Part shown: positions 23,154 to 31,212 of the stretch, piece after piece | Position numbering within the stretch: the first letter of the stretch is position 1 | Layout of the letters: every line of letters starts with the position of its first letter | From: an uncultured Lachnospiraceae bacterium | Lineage (GTDB): Bacteria > Bacillota > Clostridia > Lachnospirales > Lachnospiraceae | Direction of reading: 5' to 3' | NCBI GenBank assembly: GCA_902489645.1 | Contig: CABUAW010000011.1 | Coordinates: 1 to 53,648, forward strand | DNA: 53,648 bases | Position numbers and translations under genes: made by a program | The notes under the pieces: generated by a model | Told to the model about the DNA's origin: nothing | Seen by the model: the letters and a program-made list of their open reading frames with translations, nothing else | Database searches by the model: none

Positions 23154-24093
23154 TAGGGCGGCGGTGCTGACCATAAGCGATAAGGGCGCCCGGGGAGAAC
23201 GGACAGACACAAGCGGCCCGGCGGTCTGCCACATGCTGGAGGCGCATGGATGGAATGTTGTTTACCGGCGTATGATTCCCGATGAAATGGAACAGATTAA
23301 GGAAGAACTTATCCGGTGTGCCGATGATTTGCAGATAGCGTTGATTATCACCACCGGAGGCACCGGATTTTCACCGAGAGATATTACGCCGGAAGCGACA
23401 TTGGCTGTGATTGAGCGGGAAACCCGGGGAATACCGGAGGCCATGCGGGCGGAAAGTATGCGGATTACGCCGAGGGGCTGTCTTTCCAGAAGTGCGGCGG
23501 GTATCCGTGGCCGGAGTTTGATTGTGAATCTTCCGGGGAGCGAGAAAGCGGCCAGAGAAAATCTGGCGGCGGTCATCGAGCCAATCAGGCATGGCGTTGA
23601 AATGCTCTGCTCCGGAGGCTCGGCGGACTGCGCCGCGCCCTCGGCTATTATTCGGGCGGTCTGTATCAGCGAAGAAAAGGGGCAGCCAAAGCATCCGGTA
23701 GAATGTATTGAGCTTATCCGGGATTGGGGGATTCGGGGAGATGCCCATGCCGGGAAATGGCATCGTCAGGTGAGTATTCTCGGCGCGGAAAGTGTGGCAA
23801 AGGTACAAAAAAATATGTCCGGGACCCTGGTTCCGGGGGCCTTTGCGGAGAATATTTTAGCCGAAGGTATGTGCTTTTATGAATTAATGGTCGGAACGAG
23901 GCTTCGCATAGGCACAGCCGTCTGTGAGGTGACCCAGATTGGAAAAGAGTGCCACCAGTCCTGTGAAATACGGAAAAAAACAGGAGACTGCGTCATGCCG
24001 AGAGAGGGGATATTCGTCCGGGTGATTGAGTCAGGGAAGGCCCGGGCTGGGGACCTCATTGTTCTGCTGCAGGAGAAGGAAGAAAACAGATGA
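23146..24093 (+). CDS. Molybdopterin adenylyltransferase (MogA/MoaB) fused to a MOSC domain
   Basis: This 315-residue two-domain protein has residues 1-160 as a MogA/MoaB domain, which adenylylates molybdopterin before metal insertion. It shows AVLTISDKGARGERTDTSGP, IITTGGTGFSPRDITPEAT and a GRSLIVNLPGS segment. Residues 165-315 form a MOSC domain (WGIRGDAHAGKWHRQVS, CHQSCEIRKKTGDCVMPREG). MOSC domains carry or transfer sulfur for cofactor sulfuration. The fusion would put adenylylation and a sulfur or selenium hand-over step in one chain; this is inferred. The start is the ATG after GGGAGGAAAA, overlapping the moaC stop. Confidence 0.93.
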   Translation: MNDRAAVLTISDKGARGERTDTSGPAVCHMLEAHGWNVVYRRMIPDEMEQIKEELIRCADDLQIALIITTGGTGFSPRDITPEATLAVIERETRGIPEAMRAESMRITPRGCLSRSAAGIRGRSLIVNLPGSEKAARENLAAVIEPIRHGVEMLCSGGSADCAAPSAIIRAVCISEEKGQPKHPVECIELIRDWGIRGDAHAGKWHRQVSILGAESVAKVQKNMSGTLVPGAFAENILAEGMCFYELMVGTRLRIGTAVCEVTQIGKECHQSCEIRKKTGDCVMPREGIFVRVIESGKARAGDLIVLLQEKEENR

Positions 24094-24797
24094 TAATAAA
24101 AGGAAAATTCCCTTTTCTGAAAGAAAAAAAACATATCATTTCCCTTGTGGGCGCCGGTGGAAAGACGACGTTGATGTATGCTTTGGCCAAAGCATTTGCT
24201 GAAAATGGGGCACGGACCATGGTTACGACGACGACCCACATTTACCGGCCGGGAGGCAGGCTGTGGGCGCACAGCCCGGAGGACGTGAGGCGCCTCTGGA
24301 AAGAGGGAACCTATGCGGTTGTTGGGCGGCCGGAAACGTCGGGGGAGAATAAATTAACGGCGCTGCCGGAAGCGGAGCTTAACATGTATGTGCGAATGGC
24401 GGATATTGTTTTAATTGAAGCCGACGGGGCGAAACGAAAGCCATGTAAGGTTCCGGCCCGACACGAGCCGGTGATTTTGGATGCCTGCGATATCGTTATC
24501 GGCGTTGTGGGAATGAAGGCCCTGGGAAAACCTTTGGCGGAGGTTTGCTTCCGGCAAGAAGAAGCGGCCCGTCTGCTCGGCGTATCTTCGGCGGAGCCCA
24601 TGACAATTGACAGGCTGGCGGCTATATTGGTTTCAGAAAAAGGAACGCGAAAAAATGTTGGAGAACGGGATTATTATGTGGTTTTGAATCAGTGTGATTC
24701 CGAAGAGGATATCCGGGCCGGAGAGCAAATTGAGGAAGCGCTGAGGTCAAAGAATATCAGCCGCTGTGTATTGACAAGCTTTAAGGGGTGTGTTTGA
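24090..24797 (+). CDS. yqeC: Selenium-dependent molybdenum hydroxylase accessory protein YqeC
   Basis: This 235-residue P-loop protein has SLVGAGGKTTLMYALAKAF near the N-terminus and VTTTTHIY just after it. The YqeC family belongs to the gene set that accompanies orphan selD and selenium-dependent molybdenum hydroxylases, as described for Enterococcus faecalis and clostridia. The biochemical role is not established; the ATP/GTP-binding fold suggests an activation or insertion step. Its ATG overlaps the previous stop by four bases, and its stop overlaps the selD ATG by one. Confidence 0.92.
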   Translation: MIIKGKFPFLKEKKHIISLVGAGGKTTLMYALAKAFAENGARTMVTTTTHIYRPGGRLWAHSPEDVRRLWKEGTYAVVGRPETSGENKLTALPEAELNMYVRMADIVLIEADGAKRKPCKVPARHEPVILDACDIVIGVVGMKALGKPLAEVCFRQEEAARLLGVSSAEPMTIDRLAAILVSEKGTRKNVGERDYYVVLNQCDSEEDIRAGEQIEEALRSKNISRCVLTSFKGCV

Positions 24798-25846
24798 TGA
24801 GCGAGAAAATCGTATTTTGTAAAGGCGGCGGGTGTACGGCGAAGCTGGGCGCCGGCGTGCTTGCGAGAGTGCTGGAGAAGCTTCCGAAAGGGAGGCCGGA
24901 CGCCAATCTTCTGATTGGCTATGACAGTAAGGACGATGCGGCGGTCTATAAAATCACGGAGGATACGGCTATTGTGCAGACGCTGGATTTCTTCCCTCCG
25001 ATGGTGGATGAGCCGTATATCTTTGGAAAAATTGCGGCGGCCAATGCGCTGAGCGATGTGTATGCCATGGGAGGTACGGTGAAAACCGCGCTGAATATTG
25101 TCTGTTTTCCTGAAACCATGGATTTAAATATACTGGGAGAAATTATGCGGGGCGGTTCGGAAATGGTCATGGAAGCCGGAGGTATTCTGACAGGCGGTCA
25201 TTCCATTGCCGATGCGGATGTGAAATATGGTCTTTCTGTGACGGGACTGGTTCATCCGGCGCATATTTATCCGAATAATCAGGGGAGACCCGGGGACAGG
25301 CTGATTCTCACAAAGAAACTTGGCGTGGGAATCGTATGTACGGCAAATCGTGTACGTCAGGCTTCAAAGGCGGCTATGGACGAAGCGATTGCCTCGATGA
25401 CCACATTGAATAAGACGGCTTCGGAAATCAGCCATAAATATGAAATTCATGCCTGTACCGATGTGACTGGCTTCGGTTTCCTCGGACATTTGCATGAAAT
25501 GATGGACGGGCGGTTGTCCTGCCGGATTGACGCCGGTGAAATTCCGGTGATTGAAGGTGCGCTGGACTATGCCGACGAATTTCTTCTGACAGCGGGAGGT
25601 CAGAAAAACCGTAATTATTCAGGGCCTCATGTGGTATTTGAAAATGTTTCTTTCGCCATGGAAGAGGTGCTTTTTGACCCTCAGACCTCCGGCGGGCTTT
25701 TGATGGCCGTAAAAGCGGAGCAGGCAAAAGCGCTGTTGTCCGAATTGCAGGATGGCGGTCTTCCGGCCAGAATCGTGGGAGAAATTACGGAGAAAAAAGA
25801 AAAAGAAATATATGTAATTGGAGGAAATAAAAATGATAAAAATTAA
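24797..25846 (+). CDS. selD: Selenide, water dikinase (selenophosphate synthetase)
   Basis: This 349-residue enzyme makes selenophosphate from selenide and ATP. The N-terminal KGGGCTAKLG corresponds to the catalytic loop, with cysteine (not selenocysteine) at the active position and the essential lysine after it. DSKDDAAVY, ANALSDVYAMGG and a late DPQTSGGLL are typical of the AIR-synthase-like fold. The ATG overlaps the yqeC stop; a GTG nine bases upstream is possible. No selA, selB or tRNA-Sec is in the window, and the surrounding genes are those of selenium-dependent molybdenum hydroxylases. The product is therefore probably used for the labile selenium of that enzyme rather than for selenocysteine. 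Confidence 0.96.
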   Translation: MSEKIVFCKGGGCTAKLGAGVLARVLEKLPKGRPDANLLIGYDSKDDAAVYKITEDTAIVQTLDFFPPMVDEPYIFGKIAAANALSDVYAMGGTVKTALNIVCFPETMDLNILGEIMRGGSEMVMEAGGILTGGHSIADADVKYGLSVTGLVHPAHIYPNNQGRPGDRLILTKKLGVGIVCTANRVRQASKAAMDEAIASMTTLNKTASEISHKYEIHACTDVTGFGFLGHLHEMMDGRLSCRIDAGEIPVIEGALDYADEFLLTAGGQKNRNYSGPHVVFENVSFAMEEVLFDPQTSGGLLMAVKAEQAKALLSELQDGGLPARIVGEITEKKEKEIYVIGGNKNDKN

Positions 25847-26447
25847 CGCAATGGGAGATACATGCCCGATTCCGGTCGTAAAGACGAAAAATGCGATTAA
25901 GGATATGGAAGGCGCCGGTCAGGTGGAAATTCTGGTGGATAATGAAATTGCCGTTCAGAATTTGACGAAAATGGCGGTTCAGAAAAACTACAGCGTCAGT
26001 TCTGAAAAGCTGGAAGAACAAAAATACCGGGTGGTCATGACCATAGGGGATGCGCAGGATTTTGAGGATGCCGAAGCGCCGCAGAACGAGGGATGTATTC
26101 CGGATGCGCGTAAAAATACGGTGGTGGTTATTTCTTCCGATGCCATGGGAAATGGTGATGACGAATTGGGGCGTGTTTTGATGAAAGGGTTCATTTTTGC
26201 TCTGACGCAGCAGGATGAGCTGCCGTCTGCGGTACTTTTTTATAACGGCGGCGCAAGACTGACCTGCGAGGATGCGCCGACGTTGGAGGATTTAAAGTCT
26301 TTAGAGGCCCAGGGCGTGGAAATTCTGACCTGCGGCACCTGCCTCAATCATTATGGGCTGACAGAAAAGCTCCAGGTAGGCAGCATAACCAATATGTACG
26401 CCATTGTTGAGAAAATGACTCGGGCGAGTTTGCTGGTAAGACCATGA
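25833..26447 (+). CDS. yedF: Selenium metabolism protein YedF (TusA-like plus DsrE-like)
   Basis: This 204-residue protein has two parts. Residues 1-75 are a TusA/SirA-like sulfur carrier with GDTCPIPVVKTKNAI, where Cys10 or so is the usual persulfide site. Residues 90-204 are DsrE-like, with TVVVISSDAMGNGDDELG and a CGTCLNHYGL segment that adds a second cysteine pair. YedF proteins track with selD across genomes and are thought to carry or deliver reduced selenium; direct evidence is limited. The start is the ATG after GGAGGAAATAAAA, inside the end of selD (14-base overlap). Confidence 0.92.
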   Translation: MIKINAMGDTCPIPVVKTKNAIKDMEGAGQVEILVDNEIAVQNLTKMAVQKNYSVSSEKLEEQKYRVVMTIGDAQDFEDAEAPQNEGCIPDARKNTVVVISSDAMGNGDDELGRVLMKGFIFALTQQDELPSAVLFYNGGARLTCEDAPTLEDLKSLEAQGVEILTCGTCLNHYGLTEKLQVGSITNMYAIVEKMTRASLLVRP

Positions 26448-27580
26448 TATATTTTGATAATGCGGCGACAACGCTGCAAAAACCGGAGGGTGTGGCGGAA
26501 GCGGTGATTCGGGCCCTGGGGACGGCGGGAAATGCGGGAAGAGGCGCCCATGAACCGACGCTTCAGGCGTCCCGGATTCTTTACCATACGCGGGAAGTGC
26601 TGGCGGAGCTGTTTGGTGTGTCAAATCCGTCCCGGATTGCATTTACCAGTAATGCCACGGAGGCTTTGAATATAGCTATTTTGGGGCTTTTAAAACCGGG
26701 TGACCATGTCATAACATCGGTATGCGAACACAATTCGGTACTCAGACCTCTTTATCAAATGGAAGCCCGGGGCGTCGAGCTTTCTTTTATGGACGTGGAT
26801 GACAAAGGGCGGCTGGAATATGATGCTCTGGAAAAAATGTATAAAGCCTCCACAAAGGCTGTTGTCATTACCCATGCTTCAAATGTGACGGGAAATGTGA
26901 CGGACATTGGGCGAATAGCTTCATTTACAAAAGCGCATGGGCTTTTACTGATGGTCGATGCGTCCCAGAGCGCCGGAATTCTGCCGATTTCGGCAGAGAA
27001 AATGGGCATTGACGTTCTTTGTTTTACCGGACATAAGGGTCTGTTGGGACCCCAGGGCACCGGAGGGATATATGTGAGGGAAGGTCTTGAAATTGCCCCG
27101 CTGAAAGTTGGCGGAAGCGGTATTCAAAGCTTTGAGAAGCGGCATCCGGCGGCTATGCCGACCCGGCTGGAGGCGGGAACGCTCAATGTTCATGGAATCG
27201 CCGGACTAGGGGCTGCGGCAGATTATATTTTGCAGACCGGAACGGATGTGATTTTAAAGAAAGAAATGGCGCTGGCCCGGCATTTTATCTGCGGCATACA
27301 GGATTTGCCGGAGGTGCGTATTTATGGCGACCTGACGTCGGACATTCGGACAGGGATTGTTTCTATAAATATTGGTGAAGAGGATTCGGGAAGAATCAGC
27401 GATATTTTATGGGAGGACTATGAAATTTGTGTTCGGGCCGGAGCCCATTGTGCGCCGCTGATGCATAAGGCGTTTGGAACGGAAGCACAGGGGGCGGTAC
27501 GTTTCAGCTTTTCTCACGATAACAGGATGGAAGAAGTGGACGTTGCCATACAGGCTATCAGGGAGCTGGTGGAAGAATGA
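26444..27580 (+). CDS. Cysteine desulfurase / selenocysteine lyase-like class V aminotransferase
   Basis: This 378-residue PLP enzyme begins YFDNAATTLQKP. The PLP lysine is in CFTGHKGLLGPQGTGG (about residue 195), and the catalytic cysteine in RAGAHCAPLMHKAFGT (about 335). It belongs to the subgroup found next to selenium-dependent molybdenum hydroxylase genes (like EF2568 of E. faecalis). It probably mobilises sulfur or selenium from cysteine or selenocysteine for the hydroxylase cofactor. It overlaps yedF and the following DUF3343 gene by four bases each, so the three are likely co-translated. Confidence 0.92.
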   Translation: MIYFDNAATTLQKPEGVAEAVIRALGTAGNAGRGAHEPTLQASRILYHTREVLAELFGVSNPSRIAFTSNATEALNIAILGLLKPGDHVITSVCEHNSVLRPLYQMEARGVELSFMDVDDKGRLEYDALEKMYKASTKAVVITHASNVTGNVTDIGRIASFTKAHGLLLMVDASQSAGILPISAEKMGIDVLCFTGHKGLLGPQGTGGIYVREGLEIAPLKVGGSGIQSFEKRHPAAMPTRLEAGTLNVHGIAGLGAAADYILQTGTDVILKKEMALARHFICGIQDLPEVRIYGDLTSDIRTGIVSINIGEEDSGRISDILWEDYEICVRAGAHCAPLMHKAFGTEAQGAVRFSFSHDNRMEEVDVAIQAIRELVEE

Positions 27581-27852
27581 GACGTGAAAAAAGGGATTAT
27601 GTTGTAATAACATTCCATACGACGGCCGAAGCGATGGCTGCGGAAAAGTATTGTATGGCGCATGAATTTCGGGGCCGGCTTATTCCGGTACCGGGAGAAA
27701 TTTCGGCCGGCTGCGGAATATGCTGGCGGATGACGGCAGAGGATTTTGAGGCGGCCGAACAGAGTACGGGACTTCGGGCCGGTCATACCTTCGAACAGGG
27801 AAAATGGCTGGCGGAAGTGAAACATGACAGAATCGTTAAATTATGGATGTAA
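27577..27852 (+). CDS. DUF3343 family protein
   Basis: This 91-residue cytosolic protein begins YVVITFHTTAEAMAAEKY and has GEISAGCGICWRMT in the middle, the pattern of DUF3343. The family has no proven function but is repeatedly found beside yedF and selenium genes. The Cys-Gly-Ile-Cys pair is suited to holding sulfur or selenium, which is only a suggestion. The gene overlaps the aminotransferase by four bases and lies 13 bases before the next start. Confidence 0.87.
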   Translation: MRREKRDYVVITFHTTAEAMAAEKYCMAHEFRGRLIPVPGEISAGCGICWRMTAEDFEAAEQSTGLRAGHTFEQGKWLAEVKHDRIVKLWM

Positions 27853-27865
27853 TTTGGAGGAACAT

Positions 27866-28906
27866 ATGACGGAGGAAAAGAAACCGGAACTTTATAAGAT
27901 TATCCGCAGGGTTATTGAGGAACAGGAATGTATGCTGTGTACGGCGCTGTCGGGAAGTTCGCAGGGAAAAAAAGTGTTGTTTTGCGGTGGTAAAAGGCTC
28001 TGGCCTTCCGGGACGGCCGGGGGTCTTACGTCCATGGAGGAAAAACTTTCGAAAATATCGGACAGCGGAATATCGGAAATAGAGGGCACCCGGATTTTCT
28101 GCGAACGGTTTGGCGGAAAAAACCGGCTGGTTATCTGCGGTGCGGGGCATGTATCCATACCGGTCATTGAAATCGGCAAAAAAATCGGATTCCATGTCAC
28201 TGTTTTGGAAGAACGTCCGATGTTTGCGAACCGTGCGCGGGCGGCCGGGGCGGACGAAGTTCTCTGCGACAGCTTTGAACATGGGATGGACGGAATTTCG
28301 GGCGGTGCAGAAACCTACTTTGTCATTGTCACAAGAGGCCATCGTTATGATACGCTTTGCCTGGAAAGAGCCATCCAAAAAAGAAATGCTTATATTGGAA
28401 TGATGGGAAGTCACCGGCGGGTGGCGCTTGTCAAAGAACAGTTGGCGGCGCAGGGAATCGACCGTCAGTTGCTGGAACAGGTTCATACGCCAATCGGGCT
28501 TTCTATCGGGGCAGAAACACCGGAGGAGATTGCGGTTTCCATTATGGCGGAAATTATCCGGGTGAAAAACAGTAAAAAGCGGACCGCCGGGTATGCGGGA
28601 GAGATTCTGGACGCATTGCTTGGAGCAGAGGATATCCCGGTTCTGGCCATTATTGTATCGAAAAAGGGCTCCGTACCGCGGGGCGTCGGTACAAAAATGC
28701 TAATTTACCGGGATGGCCGCACGGTGGGAACTATCGGTGGCGGCTGTATGGAGGGCGAGATTATTCAGAAAGCCCGCCGTATGTTGTCCGGGGCGGAGCC
28801 GGAGCGTCAGCTTGTTCAACTGGATATGACGGGGCAGGATGCGGCGGATGAAGGTATGGTCTGCGGCGGTGTTGTGGAGGTGTATCTGGAAAGGAGTATC
28901 GGGTAG
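27866..28906 (+). CDS. XdhC/CoxI-like molybdenum hydroxylase maturation protein with permuted domains
   Basis: This 346-residue protein carries the two XdhC domains in reversed order. A Rossmann domain (LVICGAGHVSIPVIEIGKK at about 88-106) comes first. The XdhC_CoxI module (KKGSVPRGVGTKMLIYRDG, then GTIGGGCMEGE) is at the C-terminus, about 243-346. In most XdhC proteins the CoxI module is N-terminal. Residues 1-80 are poorly conserved. XdhC binds the molybdenum cofactor, promotes its sulfuration and inserts it into xanthine dehydrogenase. The ATG after GGAGGAACAT is preferred to upstream starts within the DUF3343 gene. yqeB follows after one base. Confidence 0.88.
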   Translation: MTEEKKPELYKIIRRVIEEQECMLCTALSGSSQGKKVLFCGGKRLWPSGTAGGLTSMEEKLSKISDSGISEIEGTRIFCERFGGKNRLVICGAGHVSIPVIEIGKKIGFHVTVLEERPMFANRARAAGADEVLCDSFEHGMDGISGGAETYFVIVTRGHRYDTLCLERAIQKRNAYIGMMGSHRRVALVKEQLAAQGIDRQLLEQVHTPIGLSIGAETPEEIAVSIMAEIIRVKNSKKRTAGYAGEILDALLGAEDIPVLAIIVSKKGSVPRGVGTKMLIYRDGRTVGTIGGGCMEGEIIQKARRMLSGAEPERQLVQLDMTGQDAADEGMVCGGVVEVYLERSIG

Positions 28907-28907
28907 T

Positions 28908-29720
28908 ATGGAAAAGAAATGGATAATTGTCCGGGGCGGCGGAGACATTGCCACGGGGACGATTCACCGTCTCTGGTCGGCCGGACTTCCGGTGCTGGTG
29001 CTGGAAGCCGAATATCCTTCGGCCATTCGGCGTCAGGTTGCCATCAGTGAAGCCGTCTATGACGGGGAGGCCGTTGTGGAAGGTATGAAGGGCGTCCGCA
29101 TCGAAAATTATGAAGCGGCCGAAGCTGTGATTGCAGAGGGAAATGTTCCGGTTTTGGTGGACCCGAGGGGCGAAGCTATTGAAAAAATGCATCCGGCGGC
29201 GGTTGTGGATGGGATTCTTGCCAAAAAGAATCTGGGAACGCATAGAGAAATGGCCCCTTTGACGGTGGCCCTCGGCCCTGGTTTTGAGGCGGGGAAGGAT
29301 GTGACGCTCGTCATTGAAACCATGCGCGGCCATAATCTGGGGCGGATTATCCGGTCCGGCGGCGCCCGGCCGGATACGGGGATTCCGGGAAATATCGGCG
29401 GCTATACGTCGGAACGGGTGATTCATGCGGCCGAAGCCGGCATCTTTCATAATGTGCGCCGAATCGGTGATATGGTCACTGCGGGAGAAGCGATTGCTGA
29501 AATTGAGACGGATGACGGCCGCTTTTTTCCTGTGTCGGCGACGATTTCCGGTATTATCCGCGGACTTTTGAGGGAAGGCTATCCGACTCCAAAGGGATTT
29601 AAGATTGCCGATATTGACCCGCGCAAAGAAGAACTGGCCAACTGCTTTACAATCTCGGATAAAGCCAGATGTATCGCCGGGAGCGTGCTTGAAGCGGTCA
29701 TTCCTTATTATTATCATTAG
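28908..29720 (+). CDS. yqeB: Selenium-dependent molybdenum hydroxylase system protein YqeB
   Basis: This 270-residue protein begins WIIVRGGGDIATGTIHRLW, a dinucleotide-binding start, and has VLVLEAEYPSAIRRQVAISEAVYDG soon after (quoted in part: LEAEYPSAIRRQVAIS). These features fit the YqeB/EF2563 family. It is one of the markers used to define selenium-dependent molybdenum hydroxylase loci; its exact step is unknown. It is the last gene before a new promoter and probably ends the mod-moa-sel transcript, although no terminator hairpin is seen. Confidence 0.92.
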   Translation: MEKKWIIVRGGGDIATGTIHRLWSAGLPVLVLEAEYPSAIRRQVAISEAVYDGEAVVEGMKGVRIENYEAAEAVIAEGNVPVLVDPRGEAIEKMHPAAVVDGILAKKNLGTHREMAPLTVALGPGFEAGKDVTLVIETMRGHNLGRIIRSGGARPDTGIPGNIGGYTSERVIHAAEAGIFHNVRRIGDMVTAGEAIAEIETDDGRFFPVSATISGIIRGLLREGYPTPKGFKIADIDPRKEELANCFTISDKARCIAGSVLEAVIPYYYH

Positions 29721-29722
29721 TA

Positions 29723-29752
29723 TTGTACTTCTGTTTGATTTTCTGCTATAAT
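29723..29752 (+). promoter_or_regulatory. Promoter of the purine permease - hydroxylase genes
   Basis: TTGTAC (29723-29728), an 18-base spacer and TATAAT (29747-29752), 33 bases before the permease ATG. This is the only clear promoter between modA and dnaE, so the transport and structural genes can be expressed apart from the maturation genes. Confidence 0.72.
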
Positions 29753-29785
29753 GTTGTGCAGAAAAATTTTTACAGGAGGATGAGT

Positions 29786-31186
29786 ATGAGAGAGAATCAT
29801 TTCACTGCGGGCGGACAGACGAGCAGCCCGTATCATTTTGAAGGCAGAATTGCGCTGAAACAGGCCATACCGTTGGGGCTTCAGCATGTTTTGGCAATGT
29901 TTGTCGGAAACCTCACACCAATTCTTATTATTACCGCAGCCTGCGGCGCTGAAGATTTCGCATCCATTCAGGTGACGCTTCTTCAGAATGCCATGCTGGT
30001 TGCGGGAATTGTCACATTGGTCCAGCTCTATGCGATTGGGCCTGTCGGCGGCAAAGTACCGATTATTATGGGTACAAGCTCCGGTTTTATCGGCGTTTTT
30101 CAGAGTGTTGTAAATATTATGGGCGGCGGTATCCTTGCCTATGGCGCGATTATGGGCGCCAGTTTCATTGGCGGGATATTTGAAACGGTCCTCGGCGCAT
30201 TTTTAAAGCCGCTCCGTCGGTTTTTCCCTGCGGTTGTTACGGGAACGGTTGTGCTGGCTATCGGTTTGTCGCTTATCGGCGTCGGCGTAGCCTCTTTCGG
30301 CGGCGGCTCCTCGGCAAAGGACTATGGCTCCGCCGAGAATCTGATGATTGCCCTGGTTGTCATGATTATTATACTGGCGTTAAAGCACGGGGCCAGGGGA
30401 ATGGCAAGCTCTTCCTGTATTTTAATTGGCATTATTATCGGGTATATTATTTGTGCCGTATTGGGCATGATTTTACCGACGACAGCCGTTACGGCGGATG
30501 GCGTGGAATATACAAAGGCATGGGTATTGAACTGGGATAAGGTGGCCCAGGCAAAATGGTTTGCTGTGCCGGAGCTTATGCCGGTAAAACCTGTGTTTGA
30601 CCTGCGGGCCATTTTACCGGTAATGATTATGTTTATTGTTACGGCCGTAGAGACAGTCGGCGATATTTCCGGCTGCATTGAGGGCGGTATGGGCCGTGAG
30701 GCGACAGATTCCGAGCTGGCCGGCGGCGTTATGTGCGACGGCCTTGGCTCGTCTTTCGCGGCGTTATTTGGCGTTCTTCCGAATACCTCTTTCAGTCAGA
30801 ACGTAGGCCTTGTCACGATGACGAAAATTGTCAACCGGTTCGCATTATCCTGCGGGGCCATCTTCCTGATTTTGTGCGGTTTGCTGCCAAAGCTGGCGGC
30901 GCTTATATCGATTATGCCCCAATGCGTGCTTGGCGGCGCTGCGGTCATCATGTTTTCGTCCATTGTCATGAGCGGTATCCAGCTTGTCACGAAGGAACCG
31001 CTGACGGCGCGGAATATGACCATTGTTTCCGTGGCTCTGGGCCTTGGATATGGTATTGGAGCAAACAGCGCGGTGCTTTCAGGACTTCCGAATGTTATCA
31101 GCCTCATTTTCGGAGGTTCAGGAATTGTCCCGGCCGCCTTTGTGGCAATTATTTTGAATGTATTGCTTCCGAAAGAGGAAGCGTAA
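29786..31186 (+). CDS. NCS2-family purine (xanthine/uracil) permease
   Basis: This 466-residue membrane protein has about 12-14 helices. It shows QHVLAMFVGNLTPILII in the first helix, a GGKVPIIMGTSSGFIGV segment, and the NCS2 signature region around TAVETVGDISGCIEGGMG. NCS2 proteins bring in xanthine, uric acid or uracil with protons or sodium. The three hydroxylase subunits just downstream make a purine substrate likely. The start is the second ATG, six bases after AGGAGG; the first ATG touches the ribosome site. Substrate specificity cannot be read directly. Confidence 0.94.
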   Translation: MRENHFTAGGQTSSPYHFEGRIALKQAIPLGLQHVLAMFVGNLTPILIITAACGAEDFASIQVTLLQNAMLVAGIVTLVQLYAIGPVGGKVPIIMGTSSGFIGVFQSVVNIMGGGILAYGAIMGASFIGGIFETVLGAFLKPLRRFFPAVVTGTVVLAIGLSLIGVGVASFGGGSSAKDYGSAENLMIALVVMIIILALKHGARGMASSSCILIGIIIGYIICAVLGMILPTTAVTADGVEYTKAWVLNWDKVAQAKWFAVPELMPVKPVFDLRAILPVMIMFIVTAVETVGDISGCIEGGMGREATDSELAGGVMCDGLGSSFAALFGVLPNTSFSQNVGLVTMTKIVNRFALSCGAIFLILCGLLPKLAALISIMPQCVLGGAAVIMFSSIVMSGIQLVTKEPLTARNMTIVSVALGLGYGIGANSAVLSGLPNVISLIFGGSGIVPAAFVAIILNVLLPKEEA

Positions 31187-31212
31187 AACATAACCGGAGG
31201 GGGCGATAAAAA

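Noticed and set aside
24797..25846. A selenocysteine (TGA) codon in selD
   Set aside because: The catalytic position is a TGT cysteine codon and no in-frame TGA is present.
28761..29717. A 318-codon minus-strand frame opposite yqeB
   Set aside because: Same reason: His/Arg/Pro-rich shadow composition, and the sense protein matches a known family.
29721..29785. A purine riboswitch before the permease
   Set aside because: The space holds only a promoter and a leader of about 30 bases, too short for a purine aptamer, and no conserved aptamer loops are visible.
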